The translations under genes and the position numbers were made by a program. The notes beneath the pieces are model-generated. The model was not told where the DNA came from, ran no database searches, and saw nothing but the letters and a program-made list of their open reading frames with translations. A stretch of DNA of 64,000 bases from G965197715 sp965247615 (GTDB taxonomy: Bacteria > Chloroflexota > Dehalococcoidia > Lucifugimonadales > UBA1127): NCBI GenBank assembly GCA_965247615.1, contig OZ252022.1:1922001-1986000 (forward strand), written 5' to 3'. Positions 33,338 through 42,077 of this stretch are shown here, piece by piece. The stretch's first letter is position 1. Each line of letters opens with the position of its first letter.

Positions 33338-34063
33338 ATGCCTTTACCGTTACTCCTGATCCCATTGGCCATCGCCGGCGGGTCCGCCGTGGCCCAAACC
33401 GTCGCCAAGCTGCGGGCCCACGGTCGGCTCAGCGCACTGCGGGCCGAGCTCGAAGAGCTCGAGGCGCACTACCGGGAGGAGTTGCGGCAGCACTATGACC
33501 AGCAGGCCGCGCTCTACCGCGAACTCGGCTGGGGGGAGCTGGCGCCGCCGGCGGCCCTCGACGAACGGCGGCAGCCGGAGGCGGACGCCCAGGGGCGGCC
33601 CTGGTGGCGCCGGCTGTTGAGGCGAAGGCGCCGCGGCCTGCTCGAAGGCCCCGCCCAGTCCCGCACCAGCATCATCGGCCGGCACGGCGCCAGCTTCGCC
33701 GCCGGCACCGTCTGGAGAACATCATCGGCGGCCATCATGAACGTGGTGCGCCCGGTGATGAACTGGCTACTGACCCTCCTGCCCAGGTTCGCCGCGGTGG
33801 GCGGCGGCGGAAGCTCGATAGTGGCCGCCACCGGCGTGCGCTTCGCTGTAGGTGCGTTCACGGCTTTCGGCATCGTCCTGGGGCCGATCCTAGCCGCCGT
33901 GGCCATCTTCCGCGAGATCAGGCGGGTCAGAAAGGCGCAATGGGAGCTGGTAACGGCGCGACTGCAGCGCCAAGCCGAGCTGGACCGCTGCGCCGTTCGC
34001 ACGCGGCAGCTGCAGTGGCAGCTCAGCGTCGTGACGCGGCCCCCCGGCGCAGTGCCGTCGTGA
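33338..34063 (+). CDS. Unrecognised membrane protein with N-terminal coiled coil
   Basis: The 241-residue product was not matched to a family. It has a hydrophobic N-terminus (PLPLLLIPLAIAGGSAVAQ) and a charged, heptad-like stretch at about residues 25-60 (LSALRAELEELEAHYREELR). A very basic patch at about 88-100 (WWRRLLRRRRRG) follows, then two hydrophobic Gly/Ala-rich segments at about 130-200. A second helical charged stretch lies near the end. The layout suggests a membrane-associated scaffold. Codon use is like the neighbours, and a good promoter lies upstream. Confidence 0.6.
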   Translation: MPLPLLLIPLAIAGGSAVAQTVAKLRAHGRLSALRAELEELEAHYREELRQHYDQQAALYRELGWGELAPPAALDERRQPEADAQGRPWWRRLLRRRRRGLLEGPAQSRTSIIGRHGASFAAGTVWRTSSAAIMNVVRPVMNWLLTLLPRFAAVGGGGSSIVAATGVRFAVGAFTAFGIVLGPILAAVAIFREIRRVRKAQWELVTARLQRQAELDRCAVRTRQLQWQLSVVTRPPGAVPS

Positions 34064-34095
34064 GGGCGGCCTAGCGCGGCGAACCTGAGGAGCGA

Positions 34096-35115
34096 TCAGC
34101 CGCCCAGCGACAGCAGGCTGTCGGCCAGCGCTTCGATACGGCCCCGCTGAGGAATGCAGTCCATCCAGCGCTGGGGGATGGCCGAAGCACCGTAGCGCGC
34201 ACCCAACACGGCCCCCACGACTGCCCCATTGGTGTCCGTATCCCCGCCTGCCTCCACGATCTGCCGCAACGCCGCCTCGAAACCCAGCGGCGTCACGGCC
34301 GCCCACAGGCCGGCCTGCATGGCCAGCAGGGTGTGGCCGATGAGACGCTGGTCCTTTCGGAGCCAGGAAGCGTCGGAGACGACGGGGCCGCCTCCGGCAA
34401 TCCCTGCCAGAACCTCAGTGGGTATGCCGTCGCTCGAAGCTTGAGCGAGCATGTCGAGGGCGCCATCGGCGGACGCCGCCGCGAGTAGGGCGGGCAGGTC
34501 CAGCACGGCGCCGCGCAGCAGTAGGGCGATTGTTGCGTTGACCATGATGCACGACCACTGGCACGCCGGGGCGTAGTGCGTCACGGCACACACGGCGGCG
34601 CTGTCGCCGACCAGCAACTCCGGCCGGCGGAAGCGGGCGAGGCCCACCGGGGCGCAGCGCATCACGCCGCCGTTGGGGGCGATGGGGTTCCTGTAGTACT
34701 CCAACCGCGCCGCTTCCGGCGGGGGATGACCGTCCTCCAGCCTCCGGATGACACTCGCAGTCAGAAAACCCATGCCTCGCCCGTTTTCGTACGCCCAGGT
34801 CACCAACCGTCCAGCGAACGCGCTGACGTAATCCCCGCCGTCGACCAGAGCCTCCCCCAGCTCTACCGCCTGCGCCAAGTCATCGTCCATCGGACGGTCT
34901 ACCTCGCGCGGGTCGATGTCGCGGAGGCCGTCGGGGTAGCTCTGGCGAATGTCGTCGAACCAAGCGCCTTCCACCGCCAGGCCCAGCAGGTTGCCCACGG
35001 CCTGTCCCAGCATGACGCCACGGGCCCGGTCGGCCAACCGATCTGCGGGTCCAGCGACTCTGCCGATTACGTCACAGACGTTGGGGGCCGTATCGACGAT
35101 GTTGGGGTCCTTCAT
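34096..35115 (-). CDS. ADP-ribosylglycohydrolase family protein (DraG-like)
   Basis: The 339-residue protein has the N-terminal GVMLGQAVGNLLGLAVEG segment, an acidic MDDDLAQA region in place of the usual S/T-DDT, and the C-terminal metal motif GGDTDTNGAVVGAVLGARYG. The family removes ADP-ribose from proteins or small molecules with two Mg ions. The altered first acidic motif is unusual but keeps the Asp residues. The ATG at 35115 has GGAG upstream. It follows the aldo/keto reductase gene on the same strand, 85 bases apart. Confidence 0.85.
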   Translation of the reverse strand: MKDPNIVDTAPNVCDVIGRVAGPADRLADRARGVMLGQAVGNLLGLAVEGAWFDDIRQSYPDGLRDIDPREVDRPMDDDLAQAVELGEALVDGGDYVSAFAGRLVTWAYENGRGMGFLTASVIRRLEDGHPPPEAARLEYYRNPIAPNGGVMRCAPVGLARFRRPELLVGDSAAVCAVTHYAPACQWSCIMVNATIALLLRGAVLDLPALLAAASADGALDMLAQASSDGIPTEVLAGIAGGGPVVSDASWLRKDQRLIGHTLLAMQAGLWAAVTPLGFEAALRQIVEAGGDTDTNGAVVGAVLGARYGASAIPQRWMDCIPQRGRIEALADSLLSLGG

Positions 35116-35200
35116 GGTGACTCCTACGCTTTTTGACTGCTCTGCCGGTTCGCGGCGCTGCTGCGTCCCACGCGCCATCGCGACACGATTCCACGGCCAG

Positions 35201-36250
35201 CTACCCGCCGTGCGCGCGGGCGGCGAAGTTGGCGCGCCAGACTGTTTCGAGGCGCGCCATGTTTTGCGGCGAAAGCGGACCCTTGCCGGAGCAGGCGGCG
35301 ATCTCCTCGACCTGCTTTGCGTCGGAGAAGCCGCCGAGCACAGTGGCGACTCCATCCAGGGAGAGGACGAAGCGGATGGCCGCCTCTGCCAGGTTGTGCT
35401 CGTCCTCCTGTGTGCCCGGGCTGAGGTCGCGGGAGAGGAAGCGGAGCGCCCTCGCCTGGGCCAGCGCCAGTGCGCCGATCTCCGGGCCGCGGGGGCCATA
35501 CGCCAGCGGGTGCGGCGTGCCGCCGACGGCAGCGCTGTCGCTCAGGTAGCCGGCCGCCAGCGGGCTGTAGATTGCAGCGCCAACGCCCCGCGAGGCGGCG
35601 TAGCCCAGAATCCCGCCGTAGTCCGCGTCCACGCGCATCCCATGGGGCGTCGCCCACGCGGACGGATTGAGCAGGTTGACCGAGACGTTGATCAGGCTGA
35701 ACTCCCCTGTATCGATGAGCCGTTGCGCGGCCGGCGCATCGTTGCCGCGCGTGATGAAGCCAACGAAGCGCGCCTTCCCACTTTGCCTGGCGCGCCGGAG
35801 CCCTTCGAGCGCGCCGCCGGGCTTCAGGTAGTCTTCGACCCAGAGGTGGGTGTAGCCACCGCCCGAGAGGTCCGGCCGCGACGCCACGGGGCCGTTGTGA
35901 ATCTGCAGGAAGTCAACGTAGTCGACGCCCAAACGCGTCAGACTCGCATCGAGGGAGCGCGTCACGTGGCCGGCGATGTCGTCCAGATGGTCGGCTCGCA
36001 CCTCGACCTTCGTGGTGACGTACGGCCGCACGCCAAGCTCTTTGAGGAGCCGTCCCAGGTTGGACTCGGAGACGCCGCCGCCGTAGTCGGGGGCCTGGTC
36101 GAAGTAGTTGACGCCCAGCTCCAGCGCCCGTACAACGGCTTCGCGCTGCTGCTCGTGCGTCCCCCGCACCATCAGGCCTGCGTTGCCGCCGCCGCCGAAA
36201 CCGATCTCCGAGACCCAGACGCCGGTGTTGCCGACTTCGCGGTAGTTCAT
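35201..36250 (-). CDS. Aldo/keto reductase
   Basis: The 349-residue protein begins MNYREVGNTGVWVSEIGFG and keeps the AKR catalytic residues: Asp and Tyr in NYFDQAPDYG, Lys in VTTKVE and His in FLQIHNG. It is a TIM-barrel NADPH-dependent carbonyl reductase of the broad-specificity group. The start at 36250 has GGAG seven bases upstream; the in-frame extension to 36295 lacks one. It is likely cotranscribed with the ADP-ribosylglycohydrolase gene. The physiological substrate is unknown. Confidence 0.88.
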   Translation of the reverse strand: MNYREVGNTGVWVSEIGFGGGGNAGLMVRGTHEQQREAVVRALELGVNYFDQAPDYGGGVSESNLGRLLKELGVRPYVTTKVEVRADHLDDIAGHVTRSLDASLTRLGVDYVDFLQIHNGPVASRPDLSGGGYTHLWVEDYLKPGGALEGLRRARQSGKARFVGFITRGNDAPAAQRLIDTGEFSLINVSVNLLNPSAWATPHGMRVDADYGGILGYAASRGVGAAIYSPLAAGYLSDSAAVGGTPHPLAYGPRGPEIGALALAQARALRFLSRDLSPGTQEDEHNLAEAAIRFVLSLDGVATVLGGFSDAKQVEEIAACSGKGPLSPQNMARLETVWRANFAARAHGG

Positions 36251-36289
36251 CGCACTCCTCCCCTCAGCAGAAGCGCCATTTAGTTGATC

Positions 36290-36560
36290 CTCCACTTTGG
36301 GTTATCTTTTAATTTTTTCTCCGACTTTTGAAGCGGGTTTGGCGGGAAAAGGGGGGGTTAATTCTTTGATTGATTGGCCTCCTTTGACTGGCTATCGTGG
36401 GCGTTTGTTGAGGCAGGACGACCTCCCTGGCCTGGGTCCCCTGTTTGGTGTGTTGGATAGAAGGTAGGGGATATGCGCTGCTTTCGGCAACGGGAGGATG
36501 GCGGTGGGGGAGTTGCGGGAATGGCGGTTATGCAAAGGTCTCCCTTCGCGGGAAAGACGT
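36290..36560 (+). repeat. AT-rich dispersed repeat copy 2 with hairpin half-modules
   Basis: 36290-36390 has a T-run, a TTTTGAAGCGGG-like core and TTGATTGATTGG, matching the AT-rich repeat family. 36515-36560 carries GCGGGAATGGCGGTTATGCA and TCTCCCTTCGCGGGAAAGACG, as in the modular repeats at 39232. The 403-base gap 36251-36653 has no gene. Confidence 0.5.
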
Positions 36561-36653
36561 GGTCGTAATTCGGCGTATTGCGTCATTATTGCGGCGTAAT
36601 ACGGATTGCAATGGAATCGGAATCCAGAGACGCCAACTTTGCAAGACAGGCTC

Positions 36654-37667
36654 CTATAGCCCTGTCACGCTGGGGGCGAACAGGTCCTCGACCTTTGGTT
36701 TCTCGCTGATCAGCATCTGCTCGTGGAGGTAGTTGATGAGCGTTTCGAGCATCGGCCGGTTCGCCTCAACGCCATACGCGAAGGGGTCGGCGCCGAAGGT
36801 GCTGCGGGTCTGCGCCATGTAGTCGCGGCCAAAGACCATCAGCGACGGTATGCGATCGTTCAGCGTCTCCTCCGCGCGCCGCTTGGACTTGAGGAAGGCT
36901 TCATACAGATTGAACGCGGCCCAGGGGTACTTCTCGTTTGTGGCGCCCCGGATAGTGTACATCTGCGTTGCGGGAATGAAGCCGTACTTCTGGTAGAAGC
37001 GCGTCCCTTCCTCGATCAGGTTGGGGAACAGCGGCTTCACCTTGCTCCAATCGCCGGAGCCTCGGATCTGCGCCGAACGGTCGATGATGTTCGCCTGCGC
37101 TCCCGCGCCCGCCCCCATCCCGGAGACGGCGTCGATCTGATGGCTGACGATCATGGACGCGAGGCTCTCGTGCTCCGGGATGCGCGTGAAGGCGATACCC
37201 TTGGGCGCCTGAAACCCGGTCGCGCCGCCGTGACTCATCTCCTCGCTGCGCTCCATGTACCAGCTAACGTCGTACTGCGAGACGCCGAAGTCGTGCTCGA
37301 GGGCGCCGCGGAGCCAGACCGACGCGGTCATCTGGTACTCGGGCACTCCAAGCCGCTTTCCCCTGAGGTCCGCGGGGGAGCGCACGCCGGAGTCCGTGTG
37401 GTAGCGGACCTCGGCGTGCATGAAGCGACGCGAGGCGAAGACGGGGAGGGCGACGGCATCGTACCCCCGGGTCTTCGCGATGATGTAGGAAGCGACGGAC
37501 AGGGCCGCGACATCGAACTCGTTGAAGTTGAACTGGCGCCAGTAGCCGGTCGAGCCATCGGCGCGTGTCGCGGCCAGCTCAATGCCCTCCGGCTTGATCT
37601 CACCGTCGAATAGGGGGTTGATCACGTCGCTCGGCGAGCCGATAAGGCTCATCTGTATGTCCGGCAC
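36654..37667 (-). CDS. Periplasmic-binding-fold protein, 4,5-dihydroxyphthalate decarboxylase-like
   Basis: The 337-residue product lacks a signal peptide and resembles the NMT1/4,5-dihydroxyphthalate decarboxylase-like group. Matching segments are FDVAALSVASYIIAKTRGYD, ALPVFASRRFMHAEVRYH, SPADLRGKRLGVPEYQMTASVWLRG and a late FGADPFAYGVEANRPMLETL. Members are either decarboxylases or cytoplasmic solute-binding-like proteins. The GTG at 37667 follows AAGGAGG seven bases upstream. There is no transport gene beside it. Repeat-rich regions flank it on both sides. Confidence 0.75.
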   Translation of the reverse strand: MPDIQMSLIGSPSDVINPLFDGEIKPEGIELAATRADGSTGYWRQFNFNEFDVAALSVASYIIAKTRGYDAVALPVFASRRFMHAEVRYHTDSGVRSPADLRGKRLGVPEYQMTASVWLRGALEHDFGVSQYDVSWYMERSEEMSHGGATGFQAPKGIAFTRIPEHESLASMIVSHQIDAVSGMGAGAGAQANIIDRSAQIRGSGDWSKVKPLFPNLIEEGTRFYQKYGFIPATQMYTIRGATNEKYPWAAFNLYEAFLKSKRRAEETLNDRIPSLMVFGRDYMAQTRSTFGADPFAYGVEANRPMLETLINYLHEQMLISEKPKVEDLFAPSVTGL

Positions 37668-37771
37668 TTGACTTCCTCCTTCATGGAATAGCTGGTCGTC
37701 ACTCCGCATCGTTCACTATGACCGGCCTAGCTCCGACACTCAGCCGCATCGCAGATTCAGGCGGTGGGCTC

Positions 37772-38198
37772 GGTTTGATTGTTGTCGCCTGTATGATTGC
37801 CATCTATTTTTTTCTGCGGAAAAGTGAAGCTGGACGGGTCTCAAGATGTTGTTTGTTTTTCGGGGCATGGCGACCTCCTTGGCCTGTTTAGCGTGTTGAG
37901 GAGATACTAGCACGTATGTACTCGTACGGGCAACGGAAGGGTGGCACGGGAGGGTGAGGGGATGCCCCGCGCAGCCACCCTGGATTCCCGCTTTCGCGGG
38001 GTCGCTGGCGCGACGGCCATGTGGGGGGAGGGCTGCGGGGTCGGCGGGGGTGCGTGGGGAGGCGGGTGAGGGGGATGCCCCACCCCCCAACCCCACCCTG
38101 GATTCCCGCCTTCGGAGACCTTTGCGTAACTCCCCGTGGAGGGCGAGGTCGTGAAAGTGGAGCAGCTCCCGCCAACCTGAGGCCCCTCCCCTGGATTC
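37772..38198 (+). repeat. Repeat block before the IS30 element
   Basis: 37772-37870 is a copy of the AT-rich repeat (T-run, CTGCGGAAAAGTGAAGCTGG). 37984-38017 holds a partial ATTCCCGC hairpin joined to GGTCGCTGGCGCGACGGC. 38098-38198 is the second copy of the long unit at 17532 and is cut by the IS30 element after CCCTGGATTC. The gap 37668-38200 has no gene. Confidence 0.65.
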
Positions 38199-38200
38199 TC

Positions 38201-39230
38201 TAGACTCACAAACGAAGTGCAACACCAGAGTAAGGTGTTGTCATGGGAAAAGAATATACACAGGTCACCATTGAAGAGCGATGTGAGATTGCCCGACTAC
38301 TTGCCAAGGGATACTCGGTCCGCCAAATCGCAGCAGGTGTGGATCGCCCGCCATCGACGGTGGCTAGAGAGATGAAGCGCAACGGTTCACGGACCCAAGG
38401 ATACCAACCTGTATATGCCGACCAGCAGGCCCACGCCCGTCGTTGGCGGGGTTCCCGGCTGGAGCGGGATGGTCCTCTGCGGGAGAAGGTCTTCTCCCGT
38501 CTGGGACAGGGCTGGTCTCCGGAGCAAGTGGCCGGACGTCTCGCTCTGGACGAAGGTCGGCAGGTCCTCTCCCATGAGAGCATCTACCGGTTCATCTACT
38601 CTCAGATGGCCCGGAAGAAGGACTACTCATGGCGTCACTACCTGCCCAGGGCGAAGTCCAAACGGGGCTTCCGGGGGCGCAAGGGAGGCAGCCCCGCATC
38701 CTTCATCGCCCACCGCCGCCCCTTGGCAGAACGGCCCCAGGCTGCTGACGACCGGCAGACCCCCGGCCACTGGGAAGCAGACCTGATGCTGTTCAGGACC
38801 TACGGGCAGGCAGTCCTCACCCTCCACGAGCGCCACTCCCGCCTGCTCATCGCCCTCAGACCACCGGGGAAGGCCGCAGACCCCATCGCCCGTGCCATGT
38901 CCCAGGTGCTGGGTGCTTTCCCGCCCCAGTGGCGCCGGACGGTCACCTTCGATAACGGGACGGAGTTCGCAAGGCATTACCACCTCCATGCTCTAGGGGT
39001 AGAGACCTTCTTCTGCGACACCTGCTCCCCCTGGCAGAAGGGGGGTGTGGAGAACGCCATCGGGCGTATGCGCCGCACCCTGCCCCGGAAAACGGACCTG
39101 GCGGGGTTGTCCGAGAAGCGGTTTACTCAGCTGGTGCAGGCATATAACAATACCCCCCGCAAATGCCTGGGATACCGGACTCCTGCTGAGATATTCCTAA
39201 ATCAGGTGTTGCACTTGAAATGTGAATCCA
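38201..39230 (+). mobile_element. IS30-family insertion sequence, about 1030 bp
   Basis: The ends are imperfect inverted repeats: TAGACTCACA at 38201-38210 with AAGTGCAACACC at 38215-38226, and their complements at 39204-39230. One transposase gene fills the element. It sits inside an ATTCCCGC hairpin repeat: the left flank ends CTGGATTC and the right flank resumes ATTCCCGC. The ATTC on both sides could be a target duplication, but one to two bases at each end are ambiguous. Confidence 0.8.
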
Positions 39231-39253
39231 CATTCCCGCTTTCGCGGGAATGA
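38243..39253 (+). CDS. IS30-family transposase
   Basis: The 336-residue protein has the IS30 N-terminal helix-turn-helix (YTQVTIEERCEIARLLAKGY, SVRQIAAGVDRPPSTVAREM) and a DDE core: Asp in GHWEADLM, Asp in VTFDNGTEFA and Glu in QKGGVENAIGRMRR, followed by YNNTPRKCLGYRTPAEIF. It looks complete. The stop codon lies about 22 bases beyond the element's right end, so the last residues (TFPLSRE) come from the hairpin repeat it landed in. The copy is probably recent, because the frame and ends are intact. Confidence 0.93.
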   Translation: MGKEYTQVTIEERCEIARLLAKGYSVRQIAAGVDRPPSTVAREMKRNGSRTQGYQPVYADQQAHARRWRGSRLERDGPLREKVFSRLGQGWSPEQVAGRLALDEGRQVLSHESIYRFIYSQMARKKDYSWRHYLPRAKSKRGFRGRKGGSPASFIAHRRPLAERPQAADDRQTPGHWEADLMLFRTYGQAVLTLHERHSRLLIALRPPGKAADPIARAMSQVLGAFPPQWRRTVTFDNGTEFARHYHLHALGVETFFCDTCSPWQKGGVENAIGRMRRTLPRKTDLAGLSEKRFTQLVQAYNNTPRKCLGYRTPAEIFLNQVLHLKCESTFPLSRE

Positions 39254-39345
39254 CGGCGGGGGGTGCGGGAATGACGGTTATGCAAAGGTCTCCCTTCGCG
39301 GGAATGACGTGAGTGGGTGCGGGTCGCTGGCGCGACGGCGTTGTG
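39232..39345 (+). repeat. Modular repeats right of the IS30 element
   Basis: The full hairpin ATTCCCGCTTTCGCGGGAAT lies at 39232-39251. GCGGGAATGACGGTTATGC and CTCCCTTCGCGGGAATGACG follow, then GGTCGCTGGCGCGACGGC at 39322-39339. The remaining bases to 39548 show no gene. Confidence 0.75.
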
Positions 39346-39548
39346 GGCGTCGCTACGCCATCGGCAGATGAGGGGCTCTCGAAACGTTCGGTGGTGGATC
39401 TGGGGTGCGGCCCCCTTTGTCGGACGGGCACAAGCGTAGTAGGATGGTGCCGAGCATCGCGGTGCAGCCCGGACTCAGCAAGCCCTGTACAGCACGACAG
39501 CAGAGGCGCCCATCCGGTCCGGAGATCCTCTCGGAGGCATTCCGCCAT

Positions 39549-40727
39549 ATGGCCACAGCCATGGAAGGCACGACAGTCATTGAGGTGGCAGGACACGTTG
39601 CCGCGCCGTACGCGGGCAGCCTCCTGGGCGACCTTGGCTGTGAGGTGATCAAGGTCGAGCTGCCGGACGGCGGGGACACGCACCGGGGCCGCAATCCCAA
39701 GTACGAGGGCTACGGTCCCAGCTTCCGCGCGCTGAACCGCAACAAGAAGAGTGTCACCATCAATCTCCAGAAGGAGGAGGGAAGGAAAATCCTCCTGCAG
39801 CTTCTGGATGGCGCGGACGTCCTGATAGAGAACTTCCGGCCCCCTACGCGGAGCCGCCTGGGCCTCGACTATGAGGGGCTCGCTCAAAGAAACCCGGGCC
39901 TCGTCCACTGCTCCATCTCCGGGTATGGGCAGAGCGGGCCGTACCGGGACAAGCCCGGCTTCGACACCATCGCCCAGGCGTTGAGCGGGATGCTCCACCT
40001 CGTCACCGACCGGGAGGCCCCAAAGGTGGTCGGCGTCTCGATCACGGACCACTCCACGGGCATCTTCGCCACCTACGGCATCATGGCGGCGCTGCTGGCC
40101 CGGTACAGAACGGGCCGCGGCCAGTTCGTCGATGCGTCGCTGCTGCAAGTCAGCCTGTCCTTCATCGAGTCCCACCTCGCCGACTACCTGAACGGCGGGG
40201 AGGCGGTGTCGCGGGACAACTTCCCGCGGGGCCGCATCTACTGCTTCGTGGCCGGGGACGGCGAGCCCCTGGTCATACACCTTTCGGGGCACCAGGAGGC
40301 ATGGGAGGCGCTGCTCACCGCCGCCGGGCGGATGGACCTCCTGGACGATCCCAGGTTCGCCACCAGGCGGGACCGCACCGAGCGCCACCTGGAGATCGTC
40401 GATACGCTGGCCGCGTCGTTCCGGAAGCAACCGAGGGCGCACTGGCTAGCGGCGCTGGACGCTCAGCGGGTCCCCAGCGCCCCCATCAACACGGTCGACG
40501 AAGTCTTCGACGACCCTCAGGTCAGGCACCTCGGCTTCCCGAAGCAGATCGACCACCCTACCTACGGGGAGACGAGACTGATCGGGAGCGCGGTGAACCT
40601 CTCGGAGACGCCGCCGGCATTCCTGGCGCCGGCGCCCCTCCTTGGGGAGCACACCGCTGAAGTGCTCCAGAGCCTCGGCTTCGGTGAAGGCGACATCGCC
40701 GCCCTGCGAGAGAAAGGAGTGGTCTGA
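39549..40727 (+). CDS. CaiB/BaiF-type CoA-transferase (family III), copy 1
   Basis: The 392-residue protein matches family III CoA-transferases. It has VIEVAGHVAAPYAGSLLGDLG, ALNRNKKSVTINL, the HCSISGYGQSGPY loop, the catalytic Asp in SITDHSTGIFA, GRGQFVDASLLQ and ALREKGVV at the end. These enzymes move CoA between organic acids. The start at 39549 has GGAGG 11 bases upstream. A second, similar gene follows after nine bases, and two acyl-CoA dehydrogenases complete the operon. The two copies may form a heterodimer or act on different acids. Confidence 0.9.
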   Translation: MATAMEGTTVIEVAGHVAAPYAGSLLGDLGCEVIKVELPDGGDTHRGRNPKYEGYGPSFRALNRNKKSVTINLQKEEGRKILLQLLDGADVLIENFRPPTRSRLGLDYEGLAQRNPGLVHCSISGYGQSGPYRDKPGFDTIAQALSGMLHLVTDREAPKVVGVSITDHSTGIFATYGIMAALLARYRTGRGQFVDASLLQVSLSFIESHLADYLNGGEAVSRDNFPRGRIYCFVAGDGEPLVIHLSGHQEAWEALLTAAGRMDLLDDPRFATRRDRTERHLEIVDTLAASFRKQPRAHWLAALDAQRVPSAPINTVDEVFDDPQVRHLGFPKQIDHPTYGETRLIGSAVNLSETPPAFLAPAPLLGEHTAEVLQSLGFGEGDIAALREKGVV

Positions 40728-40736
40728 GGACCTACA

Positions 40737-41906
40737 ATGACATCTGCTCTGGAAGGCATCAAGATTATCGATCTATCCAGCCACGTGGCTGCCCCCTACG
40801 GGGCCATGCTCCTGGCCGACCTGGGCTGCGAGATGATCAAGGTGGAGGCTCCCACACGGAGGGAGAGCGTGGGGCGCGACCCCAACCGGACCGGCTACAG
40901 CGCCAGAGACAACGCCCTCAACCGCAACAAGCGGAGCATCACACTCAACCTTGACAGCGCCGCGGGCAAGGAGGTGGCCCTTCGGTTGGTAGCGGATGCG
41001 GACGTTGTGATCGACAACTTCCGGCCAGCGACCCAGAAACGTCTCGGACTGACCTACGAGGAGTTGTCCAAAGACAATCCCCGGCTCGTCCACTGCTCCG
41101 TTTCCGGGTTCGGTCAGGTGGGACCGCAGAAGGACAGGCCCGGGTTCGATACGCTGGCGCAAGGCATGAGCGGCATCGCCAGTTTGGTGACAGACCTCAA
41201 CAACCCCGATGCGATCGCCGTGTCCATCGTCGACCACTCGACGGGCATCTTCGCCGCCTACGCCGTCCTGGGCGCGCTGATGGCGCGGGAGAGGACCGGC
41301 CGCGGCCAGTTCGTGGACGTGTCCCTGCTGCGGTCCAGCCTGTCCTTCGTGGAGTCACACATCGTTGACGTCATCAACGGCGGCCCAGCGCCCATCAGGG
41401 ACACCTTTGCGCGAGGGCGGATCTTCTGCTTCCTCGCCAAGGACGGCCTGCCCCTGGTGATCCACACCCTCGCCAGTCCCCAGAACTGGCGGGACATGCT
41501 CAGGTCAGTCGGTCGAGGGGACTTGCTGCCCGAGTTTGGCAGCACCAAGGCGCGATTCGAACGGCACTGGGAGGTGCAGGGCATCCTGCAACAGGAGTTC
41601 GCCAAGCAGCCCCGGGCCCACTGGCTGTCGGTCCTGCACGAGAACGGGGTCCCAGGCTCTCCCATGTACACCCCGGAAGAGGTGTTCCAGGACCCCCAGA
41701 TCAACGCCATGGGCATCCCGATGACGGTTACCCATCCCACGCAGGGGGACTGGCGGATTGTCGGCAGCCCCGTGCGCCTCTATGATACGCCTACAGCCGT
41801 ACACCGGCCGGCGCCGATGTCCGGGGAGCACACGCAGGAGATCCTCGCGGCGCTTGGCTACAGCAAGAGTGAGGTCGAGGGGCTCCGGGAGCAAGGTGTG
41901 ATCTAG
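40737..41906 (+). CDS. CaiB/BaiF-type CoA-transferase (family III), copy 2
   Basis: The 389-residue protein is closely related to the gene just upstream (IIDLSSHVAAPYGAMLLADLG, ALNRNKRSITLNL, HCSVSGFGQVGPQ, catalytic Asp in SIVDHSTGIFA, GRGQFVDVSLLR). The spacing of nine bases indicates cotranscription. Its stop codon TAG lies in the left copy of a 9-bp direct repeat that flanks an inserted repeat unit, so the insertion just missed the coding sequence. Confidence 0.9.
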   Translation: MTSALEGIKIIDLSSHVAAPYGAMLLADLGCEMIKVEAPTRRESVGRDPNRTGYSARDNALNRNKRSITLNLDSAAGKEVALRLVADADVVIDNFRPATQKRLGLTYEELSKDNPRLVHCSVSGFGQVGPQKDRPGFDTLAQGMSGIASLVTDLNNPDAIAVSIVDHSTGIFAAYAVLGALMARERTGRGQFVDVSLLRSSLSFVESHIVDVINGGPAPIRDTFARGRIFCFLAKDGLPLVIHTLASPQNWRDMLRSVGRGDLLPEFGSTKARFERHWEVQGILQQEFAKQPRAHWLSVLHENGVPGSPMYTPEEVFQDPQINAMGIPMTVTHPTQGDWRIVGSPVRLYDTPTAVHRPAPMSGEHTQEILAALGYSKSEVEGLREQGVI

Positions 41907-41996
41907 GTCGCTGGCGCGACGGCCTTGTAGGGGAGGGTTGCGGGGTTGCGACGGGGGTGGGTGCGAGAATGACGGTTATGCAAAGGGGTGATCTAG
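41898..41996 (+). repeat. 81-bp modular repeat flanked by a 9-bp direct repeat
   Basis: GTGATCTAG occurs at 41898-41906 and 41988-41996. Between them lie the GGTCGCTGGCGCGACGGC module, a GGGGAGGGTTGCGGGG segment and GAATGACGGTTATGCAAAGG. The direct repeat fits a target-site duplication made when the unit inserted at the end of the CoA-transferase gene. Confidence 0.8.
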
Positions 41997-42077
41997 CCGG
42001 AGCGGAAGGGTCGCGGTCCTGACCGCAGCAGTGGCAGGACACACGGCAAGACAGAACGCAACAGTGGAGGTGGAACG

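Noticed and set aside
38000..38200. Possible CRISPR array in the repeat-rich block
   Set aside because: Repeats are of different lengths, not evenly spaced and lack unique spacers; they belong to the modular hairpin family.
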